Shown here one piece after another: positions 22,501-34,447 of a DNA stretch of 64,000 nucleotides. Source of the stretch: Chaetomium olivaceum. Taxonomy: Eukaryota; Ascomycota; Sordariomycetes; Sordariales; Chaetomiaceae. The notes under the pieces are model-generated. The model saw nothing but the letters and a program-made list of their open reading frames with translations. It was not told the origin of the DNA and made no database searches. Position 1 is the stretch's first letter. Each line of letters opens with the position of its first letter. The stretch spans positions 62,001-126,000 of the forward strand of contig JAYWVB010000015.1 in assembly GCA_039881045.1 (NCBI GenBank), read 5' to 3'. Both the position numbers and the translations under genes were made by a program.

Positions 22501-24780
22501 GACGGCGGCGGAGGAGGAATGAGCTTGACGAAGGGGTGGGAGGTTTGATTTTTCCTTTTTTAGAGGTCCACGAGAGGACCAGGAGAGCGTCGCGGGAGCG
22601 CTTTGTTGGTTTGAAATTCTGTAAACTATATAATTATGATACCATGAGATGCTTGTCGTTTGCTCCATCACCTTGCCCTCACTATTCTCTCACTGAGATA
22701 TGACTAGTTTTGTCCGGTATACCACGCGTAGTCAGACCGACTTCATTATCACCATGAATGAAACTAATTCCAAGTCAAGTTTCAGGAATATCACAAGTCA
22801 ATATCAGTTAGATTTCAAGCCAATGTCAGACTTATATCAAATGACATGGCAGGAGAAACCTCAATATTCCATACCCTTTTGAATATTGGGCTATTCCGGG
22901 GACAACATCATCTCGAGTCCCAAGGCATGTGCTGGGACAATTTAAATACAACCAGCGACTCGGTGTACATAGGGAAGAGCAGTAAATGTGAGATGATGAG
23001 ATAGATGCCTAGTGTGTTCATACTCGTCAGCGAGCGCCTCTGGAGCGAGGAGCAGAAAATGAGCCCGCAACCAACATGCCGTATGTCGTGTAGTTATCAG
23101 GGCCGCGCCGCATGTGGTCAGCAACAGGGAACTCCGCTTCAAGCCTTTGCGGTTCCTGGTTTGATGGATGAGATGTAGTGGGGCCGATCACGTCCTCTCC
23201 GTCCACTGGAACCCCGCACGTTTCTGGTTGCAACGGCGTACACGTGGCAGTCGATGAAACAAGTCGGCTTGTATCGGGCATGCAGCCCGCAGCCGTCATC
23301 CCGCCAAGCATGCATTTCGTATTTCACGTATTTTGTATGTACACATCCGCGAAGTGGTGGTTGAGAATCGGTCGCGGACGGGGTTAGGATTGGACTGGGA
23401 TTGATAACCTGGGATGCGGGTTTTGTTGAATGAGACGCGGTGATATTACCTCTTGTTAATTAGCAAGGGACATACCGACTTCATACAGATTAGTCTAGAG
23501 TTTTAATTACTCGCGTCGTGTTCTGACAGACACCACCGCCGAGTGCCATCACTCCAGCGACCTGAAGTGACCGATATGATCACAAGTATTCGTAACTGAA
23601 ATCACCTCAACACCCCAAGTCCAATATTTCCCAGACTCGGTCGATATTGCAGGTCAGAGATGCTTGGCAGTTAGCGCGCACGAGCACGCCAGACCAGTTT
23701 CATGCAGTTGGGCCGAAAGCGTGGATATCATCATGTGAAGCACACGCAAACGGGTTGAAGCAATATAAAATAAAATGGAAACAAGTCACTCTTTGCCTTC
23801 TTTGGGTCGGTGTCAAACCTGCAAAGCAGCCTGCTCCAACAAATTGCATCTGAAATTCTTCCACAATCTTTTGTTGTCGATATTGGTGTTGCTGCTGCAG
23901 GGAGCACGGTGCCATCCCTGCCGGGGGAAGATCTTGCCAAACGCTCGCCGCCTCGAATTGGCTCGATGGCCGGGCTCGAGCCAGGAAGGGTGTGTTGCTC
24001 TTTTCTCTGGGCTGCAGGGGAATAGGGGCAGGTTGCTTTTGGGCTGCAGGAACGGACCACGGGCTAACGCAGCTCGGCTGCTTCAACATTGTCGCCCGCA
24101 GTCGTCAAACACGGCGATGCAACCATAGCACAGGAGGGAGACAGGCTGGTTCATATACCGAGTACTTCGTACATATTACAGATTAACAATTAACCAAAAT
24201 TGATAAAAACATCAAGATTGCACTCCCTTCGTTGATGGTTGGTTGATGGTTTGTTACATAAGGTACCTGAATGGTTGATGGTTGGTGTCCTGAATTTCCA
24301 CTTCCAAGTTCCCACCATCCAACCACACGCGACAGCCCTCGGATCTGACAGTTGGCTTTTCGCCACTGAACATCAGTGGGTCCTCCAGCGCCTCCCTCGC
24401 CCGGGTGGAAGATCTCGCTAAATTGCGGCACCCTTGCATCCAATTGTATCCAACCTTATTGCATCCATTGCATCCAATCACCGAATCCCAGGGGCAGTGG
24501 CAGTGGCACGGCATTGTCCAAACGAAACGGGACACAGACGCACACTCTTTACACGTTCGCTACGCGCTGCGAAGCCAGTGCATCCCAACAGTGCAGCATT
24601 GGCTTGCCGGCTGTGCCTCTGTTGCCCCGATTGCCCTGATTGCCCCGATTGCCCCGAGATTGGTTCCCGACCAGCGCCTGCTTGTGGATGGATGGCGTCG
24701 AGCCGCCCGTGTGTGCCACCACCCGCCTGTTGCTTTTCCCAGCCCCGGATCGCTGTGCTGCTGTGCCCCAAGAGCCGATC
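22501..24780. other. Gene-poor intergenic region
   Basis: No gene supported. AT-rich from 22600 to 23650. From about 24430 short direct repeats occur (GCATCCAATTG-like, then GATTGCCCC repeats at 24627-24655) in the presumed leader of the Sec7 gene. Confidence 0.45.
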
Positions 24781-27700
24781 ATGCCCGCCCCAGACACCAC
24801 CACTGCTGCCCGCCGCAGCGGCAGGCGCAAACCCGACTTGAACATCGACACCTCATCGTCGCCGCCGCCGCCTCCCCCGCCACCGCGCGCTAGAGACCGG
24901 GACCGGAACCGAGACAGAGACAGAGACAGAGACAGGGACGGAGACCGGGACAGGACCCGGGACACGGATAGGGATAGGGACGGAGAGAGACACGGAGAGG
25001 GAGAGGGGGACAGAGACAGAGACAGACACAGAAGCAGACACAGAGACGGAGATAGAAACCCCCTCCCGCAAACGCCCACCAGCGATTCTCCCACAGACGG
25101 CCGAGCGGCACTGCACCTGCAGCCCGAGGTCCAGGGAAGGGACACAGCCGACATTGAGACATTCCTCGAGGGCCTCACCCCCGTCGACATCCCGATCGGC
25201 ATGTCCAACAAAGAAAACGACCGCCCCGAACCACACCGCCCCAACGCCCGCGACTCGCACGACCTCTCGCTCTCGCCTCGCCAGGTTACACGCGACTCGC
25301 TCGTCACCAACATGCTGCTCTCGCTCGACCAGCTGTCAATGGGTCAGGCCGGCACGTCTTTCGGCCCCCCCTCGAGGTCCGTCTTTGACGAGCCCGCCAT
25401 CTACCCGTCCTACAACGACGATGCCCGTGCCATGACCTTCAACTCCACCTTTAATTCGAGATCCAACCGCGCCAACGGACACGGGTACTCGTACAGCTCC
25501 GACTTTGAGGGTGCCGACGACGCGAGTAGGATATCTTCGAGGGGCCGCCGCAGCAACAGCAGCTCTGGCTACCAGCCGGGATTGGGCCGTATTAATAGTA
25601 TGCGCGAGCTCTCCCAGCGCAGCCCCGGGCGCGCGCTGCATTCGAGGGGTGGTAAAGGGAGCAAGAGCAGCAGTACGACTAGCGTGGATGCAGGATACGC
25701 CCAGGTATTGGGCAGCCAGCGTTGGGCTCGCGGTTTTGGAGGAAGGTCGTCCAGCTTTGACGGGGAGCAGCGGCCCTCGCCCGCGCCGTGGCAGGTTGAA
25801 TTCCCTAATTCCTTTTTCAACGATGGATACGATGCAGCGCCGACACCGACTGTGCCAGGCGGGCCACGCAAGCTCACGACAGCGCCGTCGATGCCAGTGA
25901 TGCCACCGCCCGAACCCAGGACGGGCTCGAACTCGCCTGCGAAGGTTGCCGGCCCGGAACGGCGCCGGAGTACCCGATCCTCGAGAAGCGCCACCGTCGG
26001 CCGCAAGCCCGAGCCCAAGTTTAACCCATTGCGCGACGCACCGCCGCTTCCCGTTCTCGACCTCGAATCGGCACCTGCCCCACATGTAGGATATGAAAAG
26101 GCAAAGGATATACTACCGCCGTCCGTCACGAGCGTCACCCCGCAGCCGAAAGAGAAGCAGGGGTTTTTTTAGGAGGATGTTCGGGTCGTCTAAAACGGCC
26201 GTATCGAGCGCGGCCTCTTCGCCCCAAGTCTCGACCTTCTCACAGCCCAAATCCTCCACCCCGCCGCCCCGCGAGTCGCAACAGCCGACCACCCATACAC
26301 TACAGAAGAAAACATCCTCCTTTTTTCGGAGGCGGAAGCACTCGGTTACGGATACGGAACCGCCACCGATGCCGATCGTGCCCGTGGTCAAGCTCCCTCC
26401 TGACAGGGTCGAGGCACTGTCTGCGAAACCCGAGCCGAGCCCCATCACCAGTCTACGCCGGGCTATGGACCCATTCCTACAGGAAAGCCCGTTGTCATCT
26501 TCTGTACAGACGTCCGCCGACATCCCGTTGCCGTCAGTCGAGCCGCACGAGGCTCAGGATAACGCAGGGAGAGGCGCGGTCGAAGAGGATGAGAGCCGCA
26601 TCCCGAGAGGCTTCTCGCCTGACTATGAGCCGAGTCCGAAAGCCGTCATCCGCAAGGTTGACCCCGAGCCCACGGGATCCCGTCCTGCCGCCACTCCCAC
26701 CCGTCAGCCTGCAGGCACGCCCGTGGATTCGCCGCCCAAATCGTTCCTAAAGGACGACAGCGACGGCGAGGACAGCCCCGTGCGGCAGCGGAAAACGCCG
26801 CGTTCCGAGTCCCGCGAGAAGGGCCTCAAACCAGAACCACGACCAGACGGGCGCTCACGTTCCCCCTCGCCCGCCGTGTCGAAATCCAGGAGCGTGCCCA
26901 ACCTGAACAGAGAGTCTCGCTTGTCGGCCCGCGGCGAGCCGAAGCTGACTCTGCTGACGACGACCGACCGCCGGGATTCCCACACCCTCGGCCTGGCACC
27001 CGAGATGGGCGGCGGCGGCGGTGTTGCGTACAAGCACAGCGTGCCGAGCCTGCGCATCGACAGCGCCGAGCCCAGCCCGCGGGGCATGGGAACCGGTGGT
27101 GAGTCTGTCGGCCAGTCGGCCAAGTCAATTGACGAGCCTGAGGTTGTTGTTGGGGATCCCACCGAGGACGATCGCCAGAAGGCGCAGCGGATATATGATG
27201 GGAATGAGGAGTTTATCCAGAAGGACAGGGCGGCCGCCTGGATGGGCGAGGAGGGCATCGTGCGCCAGCGGACGTTGCGCGCTTACATGGAGCTCTACGA
27301 TTTTGAGGGCCAGAGTGCCGTGGCTAGTTTGCGGCAGGTGTGCCAGCGGTTGCTGCTCAGGGCCGAGACGCAGCAGGTGGATCGTATTCTGGTGGCCTTT
27401 TCGAAGCGGTGGTGTGACTGCAATTCTAACCACGGCTTTAAATCCATTGGTAAGTTTTTACATAGGGATGCTTGTGTTGACAGTTGCTAACTACTCTCCA
27501 GACGTCATTCACACCATTTGCTACTCCATCATTCTGCTCAACACCGATCTTCACATGGCTGATATCGACCACAAGATGACCAGGAGCCAGTTCATCAAGA
27601 ACACCATGACCACCATCAGACAGGCCGTCCAGGAATCGGTCCCTGATGCGTTTGATCGACCTAGCATCCTCCCGGGCAAGGGGAACCTGGATGGCGATAC

Positions 27701-29612
27701 CCGCACATCCGACGAGTTCAAGCACAACAGCTTCCGGGCATCCTTCAAACCGCCAGCGCGGCCTAATTCAGCCCTTGGCGTCTTCTCCGACCAAGCGCCG
27801 GGCGAGAGTTGTGGCCCGCTTGTCAAAGCACCCTTTGACGGACCGCTCCGCGCCTGGGAGAACCAGGTCGAGATCGTGCTCAAAGACATCTACGCGTCAA
27901 TCCGCGACGATCGCCTGCCGCTGTTTGGCGCCGACTCCACCCCGCAAACCCCCAGCGGCCTCTCCGTCATGGGAATGCTTAAGCGGACGCCCAGTGTGCT
28001 GAGCAAAGCACCCTCAGAGAGCGTCGCGTCCAGTCGAGGCAGGGTTTCCGAAGTGGCCAAGGCGAACTCGTCCAGGTGGAACTCCAAGAGCCGCTCGCGG
28101 CCGAGGGGCTTTAACACCGGCTTCTCATCGAGTAGGACTAGCTTTGAGGATGGCAACTCGGTCTGGACACCGACCGATTCGTCCGCGACCTGGAGCAAAC
28201 TCTCATTGGGTAGAACCCACACGTCCATGTCGATGGATTCTTTTGGGTCGTCGTACCCCCGCGGCGATTTCCACCAGTCAATTGGCTTTGCCAATGCGCT
28301 GAGCCAGGCAATCATCCGCGAGGACAGCGCGCTCGAGTCCCTCAAGGACGAGATCAAGAGCGAACAGCTGCTCGAGGACGAGTCCTTGGAGCTTGCTGGC
28401 CCGCCGTGGGTCAAGGAGGGTATTGTCACACACAAACACCACCTCGATGGTATCGACAAGCGGGCCCGGGACCGCAACTGGCAGGAGGTGTTTGCTGTCA
28501 TCCAAAAGGGGCAGCTGAGTCTCTTTTCGTTTTCGCCAAATAAGTCCATGCGTCACAAGAACCGCCGGGGTCTGGGCGGGAATCCACCCAAGGGTGCCGT
28601 GGTCGGCGGCGGCAACTGGCAAGACAACGCCACGAACCAGGGCACCTTCTCGCTGCGTCAGACCCTCGCCTCGGCGCTGCCCCCGCCCGGGTACTCCCGC
28701 GCTCGCCCGCACGTCTGGGCCCTCTCCCTGCCCACCGGCGCCGTGCACCTCTTCCAGGTCGGCACGCCCGAGATCTGCAAGGAGTTCGTCAGCACAGCCA
28801 ACTACTGGAGCGCGCGCCTCAGCACCCACCCGCTCGTGGGCGGGATCTCCAACATCGAGTACGGCTGGAGCGAGGCGATCATCAAGAGCGGCTCGACCGC
28901 CGCCACCACCGCGGCCGCCAACGACAGCACCACCAGCGTCAACGGCCGCCCGCCCAGCAGCGCCAAGGGCCACTCCCGCCCAGGCAGCGCCGTCAACGCC
29001 GCCGCCGTCGCCGCCGCCACCATGGCCGGCATCGGCCGCTCGTCTATGCAATCCGGCCGTTCCATCCGTTCCGCATCTTTCGACTTCGCCGTGCGCCCCG
29101 GCTCCGGCTCCTCGGGCGTCCTCGGCGCCACCCTCCCCCGCCACCTGACCAACACCTCCTCCCACCAAACCAACACCGCCCCCAACACCTCCTCCACAAA
29201 CTCCCACCACAAACTCCCCGGCGACCGCATCCACATCACCGACTGGACCCCGCCACCACAATCCATGCGGCCCTCCCCGCTCGCCGAACCCGAACAGCTC
29301 GAATCCTTGCTCGCCTATGTCCGCTCCATCGAGGCCGACTTGCAGGCGCACAACGCGCTGCGCTCGCCGATGCTGGGTGCGTTCTCGCCGCGCAGTGCCA
29401 ACGCGGCCAAGGCCATGGCGAACTGGGAACGGAAGAGCGAGTATCTGCTGAGGGAGATTGTGAAATTTCGGACGTATGTCGAGTGTTTGAGGGGGGCGGG
29501 CGTGAGGAAGGCGGAGATTTATAGGGAGAGGGAGATGAGGGAGGAGGGGCTGGGGCTGGCGGAGGAGGTTGTCGTTGGGGGGTTGGGGGTTCCGCCTGTT
29601 AAGGGGAGGTGA
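24781..29612 (+). CDS. SYT1-like Sec7-PH ARF guanine nucleotide exchange factor
   Basis: Loads GTP onto ARF-family GTPases at Golgi or endosomal membranes. Exons 24781-27449 and 27502-29612 (intron GTAAGT..GCTAACTACTCTCCAG, phase 1) give about 1592 aa. A disordered N-terminus carries an Arg-Asp dipeptide tract (about 24885-25060). The Sec7 domain is at about residues 795-960. RAETQQVDRILVAF holds the catalytic Glu finger, and SIILLNTDLHMADI is the second Sec7 motif. A PH domain follows at about residues 1190-1350 (WVKEGIVTHKHHLDG, QEVFAVIQKGQLSLFSF, WALSLPTGAVHLFQVG). The C-terminus is helical. One frame break: a T7 run at 26164-26170 must be T6 to read KQGFFRRMFGSSK; as given, a TAG follows. 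I chose the ATG at 24781; an in-frame opening extends upstream. Domain order matches yeast Syt1 rather than the large Sec7/Gea proteins. Confidence 0.85.
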
Positions 29613-29684
29613 GCTACTGTATGTAGTTGGGTTTGGTGGGTGGGTTGTGCATGTTGTGTGACGTTGGTTTGGGGTGGGTTGATT

Positions 29685-29702
29685 GGGGGGGGGGGGGGGG
29701 GG
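29685..29702. repeat. 18-nt G homopolymer
   Basis: Uninterrupted run of 18 G in the 3' flank of the Sec7-PH gene, the same length as the run at 7856-7873. Confidence 0.9.
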
Positions 29703-31081
29703 TTGTTGGCGTTGCGGAGGGAGGTCATGGGGGGTTGGCATGGGGAGTTGACATGGGGAGTTGGCACAGGGGTTGATGAGGAGTTGGGCAGGTCATGACG
29801 GTGTTAGGAAGATGTTACATGTCGGGTTAGGATGCGTGGGAGAAGGGTTGCGACGGTGAGGGAAAATATATAGTGACATGATGGTGGACAGGAAGGTGGG
29901 AGGAGGTTGACGCGTGGGGGTTGGGTCGTGCATGACGCAATGATCGATAGAGTTTGGTCTTGGTTACGTTAGGGGGGCGCGGCCCTTTGGGTTGAAAGAC
30001 GGCATGTCTGCCTCGTCTTTCTTTTCTCGTTTCTCTTACCGTTGTTGTTTTTCCATTCCGGAGCGAGCGGGTTGTCTGGTGCCAGAGCACACACAGCACA
30101 GGGTGCCGTCCCATTGTTGCAGCATAGCGTTTCTTTTCGTTGGGGCTCTCGTTGGCTTTACTGATATAATATATATACGTGTATTCCTAATGTATACGAT
30201 AGTCTGAGATGTTCAGGTCGTTATGGTCGAGGTCGTGGCGTGCGTTCTGTTGGCATGGGCAGTGTCTCATTACGTATTGGTTGGTGGGCAGGAAGGGGGA
30301 ACAAACCTGTTGTTGGGTTGAAGGATGAACCAACTATGAATCTATAATCCGTCAATATCCCCTTGACTTTACCCTACCTTCAAACCTGCGGGCTACCTGT
30401 CGATCAATGATGCCTGAACCCTTTTTACCCTGTTGCCCTCATTAGTGATTAAACACCCCCATCGCTCAGCTCCAAATCCTTAGCGACACTAATATACCCC
30501 CTTCCTCACCTACCTCACCCATCATCACATAGTTACATGCTCCACTCCCTACCGCCTCTTACCTCCTCCATATATACATCCACCCCATCCACCCCATCCC
30601 AACATCACCATATTCACATATGAAACCTCCCCCCCAACCACCATCCACACCCACCCCCCAACAACTGCCCATGCCCATCCAACAGTCCACCCAGAGATTG
30701 CCCCTGCCCCTGCCCTTGCTCCTGTCCCTGTCCTGGCATCCCCCCAAACGAAACGCCCACCAAACCCCCCGCCGCCCACGCCTCGCCCAGCCTGCGCGCC
30801 CAGACCAGCCCGTCGGCCCCGGCAAGCCGCTGCCAGCTGACGGCGCGCGCCTGGTGCAGCACCTCCGGTCGGTGCGGTAGGCGCCGCCGAAGTAGCCCGT
30901 GTGAGTGGGGCCGTCGTAGGTTGGGTCACGCACTGCTAGTGGTGGTGGTGGTGGTGGTGGTGGTGATGGCGAGGTGGTGAGGGTGGTGAGGGTGGGCGTG
31001 GTGTTGGTGGGAAGGGTAGGGAGAGGAGGGAGCGTGGTGGGAATGGTGCCTTGTTTCTTGCTATTTCTTTGTTGTTTGCTG

Positions 31082-31082
31082 G

Positions 31083-31111
<29 letters not shown>
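31082..31111. repeat. GTT microsatellite
   Basis: About ten tandem GTT units, non-coding as far as I can tell, in the 3' flank of the minus-strand gene at 31202-32182. Confidence 0.85.
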
Positions 31112-31113
<2 letters not shown>

Positions 31114-31201
31114 GTTGCGTCCTCGCGCTTCAGCGGCGCGCTGTGCCACTGGTAGCCGTCTTGTCGCCAAAGGTCGATGGATTGCTCCTCCAAAAGCCAG
31201 G

Positions 31202-32182
31202 TCAAAGACGAGAAGTGGCCCCGGGAGCGGTGAGGGGCATGGGTTGGCCCGCTTGGGTTCCAGGTCGTCTGCTGTGTTGATGCGTTTGATGGAGTTTCCC
31301 TGTATGGCGGGGGTGACCCCTGTGCTGGCGTGGGCGGCCGTGGTCTTGGAGGGCTTCGCGTATAGGCTGGGGGCTCTCTACATATGGGGGTGGTGGGCTG
31401 TGTCCAAGACTGTATTGGCCCCGGCTGTCTGAGCTCCAGTTGTCGTCTTGGTCTGACCCGTCCGGCACTAGGAAGATACGGGGCTCGCCTGGGTTAGGCA
31501 AGGCTGCTTGACCACTTGGGATCTGCCAAAAGTACGGGGGAGATGCGGGCGCCGCGTTCGGAGCTGGAGGGTCGGTGTAGTGGTGATCATCTGGGGTCCG
31601 ACCCAACTCCAGCACGAGATCTCCTAGCATCGGCTGCAGCTGGACGACTTCCTCAGCCTCGGGTTGCAGGACTCTCCGCCTAAGAGGTGGGGGCGGGGGA
31701 AGTCCGTCGTCCTCCTCCTCTCGTACCCGCTTCTTGTCCTCCCAGGAGCTGCTCTGTTCCTGGAATCTTCGCAGCATCTTCTGGTTCTTGTTCAAGCGCG
31801 CGGCTCGGACGGGATTCCACTCTGGGTCTATCAGCCGGTTCCTCATGGTATGAAGCTCTTCGGCGGATAGAAAGATGCGCGACTCCATCAGGTGGCGGTA
31901 GCAGGGGAACGGCAACACGCTGGGTTCCGGGCGCAGGGGCGGGTTGGGATTGTGTTGAAAGCCGGTCGAGAGTTTGATCACCTGCTCCCACATGGGCTTG
32001 TACCAGACCTCGCACCCTTGGTAGCAGGGTTCGTGCCTAGTGCGGCCATTCCCTATGGGAGTAGCGCGGTCGGGGCATCCGCAGAGGTAGAATTGGTAAT
32101 ACCAGTGACAGTCGCACACGGTGCGGTTCCAGAGGAGCGGTGCTTTCCCTGGTCTTCGAAATGGCTCGGTTCGGATGTTCAT
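31202..32182 (-). CDS. Hypothetical protein with N-terminal cysteine cluster
   Basis: Intronless 326-aa frame with an ATG start at 32182 and a TGA at 31202-31204. The first 60 residues hold a cysteine/aromatic cluster: VCDCHWYYQFYLCGC, then RHEPCYQGCEVWYKP, that is CxC, CxC and CxxxC. A middle helical region (LSAEELHTMRNRLIDPEWNP, RLNKNQKMLRRFQE) is followed by an acidic/Pro-rich and then His/Pro-rich disordered tail. The cluster is not the same as the module at 9.9-13.3 kb, where the last pair is CxxC. No transmembrane segment or signal peptide is seen. I do not recognise the family; similar cysteine-started proteins occur as fungal hypotheticals. The C-terminus is low-complexity and could be wrong if an intron is present. 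Confidence 0.55.
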   Translation of the reverse strand: MNIRTEPFRRPGKAPLLWNRTVCDCHWYYQFYLCGCPDRATPIGNGRTRHEPCYQGCEVWYKPMWEQVIKLSTGFQHNPNPPLRPEPSVLPFPCYRHLMESRIFLSAEELHTMRNRLIDPEWNPVRAARLNKNQKMLRRFQEQSSSWEDKKRVREEEDDGLPPPPPLRRRVLQPEAEEVVQLQPMLGDLVLELGRTPDDHHYTDPPAPNAAPASPPYFWQIPSGQAALPNPGEPRIFLVPDGSDQDDNWSSDSRGQYSLGHSPPPPYVESPQPIREALQDHGRPRQHRGHPRHTGKLHQTHQHSRRPGTQAGQPMPLTAPGATSRL

Positions 32183-32652
32183 CTTGTCGGTTCTCCTTTT
32201 TGTGCTTGGCGGTCTCGGCTGTGATCTTGGTAGCTACCGTTCTCATGAGACTGGAACCGTTTTGCTTACCGTTCTAGTTTGGTTTTCTTCTTTTATTTAA
32301 ATGATGTCGTTCTTCAAGAGTTTTGCGGACCCGAGAACAGAGCGAGACCGGTGGCAGATGGCTGGGCTTAAGAGGCGCGCTCCGTCTCTGCTGCCAGTGC
32401 CGGCTGCTCAATGAAGGCAGGATGGATAATGGGGATTCTCGGCTGAACAACAATCGGATTGTCATGCTCCGGTGGTCTGAGACAAAGAGGGTAGGACGCA
32501 AAGGCATTGTTTTGGATGGGTTTTGTTAGGACAAAGCATTCGAGAAAGCCTGACTCGGCACTCAGCTATTACCGTCAAGATACCAGAACCAAGCAAGCGT
32601 CTTTGTCCTGGTAATTTCCAGGGAAGAAGAAGCCGTCATCATCATCATCATA
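32183..32652. other. Intergenic region between two minus-strand genes
   Basis: Presumed promoter of the 31202-32182 gene and 3' flank of the SDR gene. Contains an ATC repeat (32636-32650). Nothing else seen. Confidence 0.5.
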
Positions 32653-33775
32653 TCATGCATACCCCAAATCCCAGAAGGTCTCAATGTTCCTTTTGCTGTC
32701 CTCGTCCACGTACTCGTGCGGTGGCCTGATGGTCACCCTGTCCCCATGTATCTCAGCCACGGCCCCCGAGACAGTCGGGTCTGTAAGAAACTGGTCCACG
32801 CCCCGGATCAGGGTCTCCATGGGAGTGATGGTCATGTGCTTAAAGAGGTCCTTATTGGGGGCGATGTTGGTGTCTGAGGCGATGGAGTGAAGGTCAGCCG
32901 TTCTATCCGTGAATACAATCTCCGTAATGAGGAGGAAGAATGGTGACTGGGAAATGAGCACGTACCCAACACAGCAGGTGCTAGGGCGTTTATTTGCATG
33001 TTTGCCTGTTCGATGATCCTCGCAGTTGACCGCACCAGACCCACCACACCAAACTTGGATGCCGCGTACAAAGGCGCAACCGGAAGCGGATACAGGCCAG
33101 CGTTCGATGCGGTGCAGATGATGGATCCTCTGGATGGTCCGCCCGGTTCCGATTGGGGCTTCTTGTTCATGTAATGCACCGCCAAGTTCACCGCTGTCCG
33201 CCCAAAGGAGGGAGGTCGGATTCCAAAAGTCAGCCACTTTCACTCCCTCAACATTGCAAACTAAGACACCAAACCAAGCCCAGCCACCTCAAACATCAAG
33301 AAACACGTCCACACTCACAGTAAACCGTCCCCAACAAATTCACCTCCACCGTCCCCACCCCAGGCCTCGATGGGCCCTCCTCCTCCTCCTCCTCCCCTTC
33401 CACACCCCCCTTACCACCACCACCACCACCACCACCAAGCGGAAGCCTTACCAACGACGTAACCCCCTGCTCCGACACCCCCGCATTTGCCACCACCACA
33501 TCCAGCCGACCCGCAAGCACCCCGACGCCGCCACCGCCAGAAAATGCCTGTCGGAACGCCGCTGCCTGCTCGTCCCACGACGCGACGTTGCAACGGTAGA
33601 ACGACACGGTAGACTGCGGGAACTCGGCCGCCACCGAGGCGGCTGCGGTGGGACCGGCCACGGCGTCCAGGTCCAGGATGGCGATGCGATGCCCTTGTGC
33701 AGCGAAGTGCCGCGTTAGGGCGAGGCCGATGCCGCTGGCGCCGCCGGTAATGATGATGGATTTGCTGCCGGCCAT
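32653..33775 (-). CDS. Short-chain dehydrogenase/reductase (15-PGDH-like)
   Basis: NAD(P)-dependent oxidoreductase of unknown substrate. Exons on the minus strand are 33319-33775, 32966-33193 and 32653-32873; introns 33194-33318 and 32874-32965 have GTGAGT and GTACGT donors and CAG acceptors. The product is 301 aa with an unbroken frame. Rossmann signature TGGASGIG follows the start (IIITGGASGIGLALTRHFA); ILDLDA supplies the acidic residue usual for NAD preference; NAG is in VVVANAGVSEQ; the catalytic YxxxK is YAASKFG with an upstream Ser in CTASNAG. A Gly/Glu-rich insertion (about residues 116-140) made by GGT and GAG repeats interrupts the fold between NAG and the VNLLGTVY helix, which is unusual. 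C-terminus resembles fungal 15-hydroxyprostaglandin dehydrogenase-like SDRs. Confidence 0.85.
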
Positions 33776-34447
33776 GGTGGAGTTGGGCCTTTGGGGGGAC
33801 CTCGCGATGTGGTAATGTGGTTGTGAAATCGTGACGTGTTGGCTGGGACCGACGGGATAGTGGAATGGGCACTGGTTGCGGCAGGAGTCTAAGGATGGTG
33901 TTGTCCTGTCCTCCGTACCGAAGGCGATCACCCTCGTTTAAGCCGCGCCCGGGAATGCTCCCCCGGACCCCGGGACCGCCTCCAACCGAAACCCCGCATA
34001 TGCCGCGTTCGGGTCGGCAGTTGTCACACCATCTCCGGCTTTAAAACATCGCTCATTCAAGAATCTCCGGTGCCCGAGTCCCAACGCCGCAAAAGGCATC
34101 AGTCATAGCATCAACTTGGCTGGTTTTTTTTTTTTATAACTTTCAGATTCGCAAGTTAGGAAGATAACGAAATGGTATATTGGGGGGGTAGGGTGATACA
34201 CGTGAGAGATAGATGGACAGTTTGATGTTGACCAAACCTAGACTATTATAAAAAAAAAACACCATTCCCACAATTTGCTTTCTTGTTCACTCGATATCTT
34301 TTACTCATTCTTTTTTATAGAGTCCAGGCTTTTTCTTAACCAAAGGGCACCCAGGTAAGAATCCAACTATTCCAGTTTGATCAAACTGCATTGAATTGGT
34401 CAGGTTGATTCAGGACTCGCTTGATTCACTCTCTACCTGTCTCTGTA
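33776..34447. other. Intergenic region
   Basis: SDR promoter and downstream flank of the next minus-strand gene. AT-rich with a T run (about 34126-34136) and an A run (about 34251-34259). No gene seen. Confidence 0.5.

Larger units (their letters stand above)
29613..31201. other. Convergent intergenic region with simple repeats
   Basis: No gene supported. Includes 18 G at 29685-29702, direct repeats of GGGGAGTTGrCA (29728-29765), C-rich 30540-30800, a GGT tract (about 30939-30965) and a GTT tract (about 31082-31111). Open frames here are products of these repeats. Confidence 0.5.

Noticed and set aside
28278..29741. 487-codon open frame antisense to the Sec7-PH gene
   Set aside because: It lies opposite conserved PH-domain coding sequence, has His/Pro/Gly-biased composition and no motif. 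It is a GC-driven shadow.
30559..31205. Several open frames across the GGT/GTT tracts
   Set aside because: Their length comes from simple repeats (poly-Gln, poly-Thr, poly-His) without any conserved sequence.
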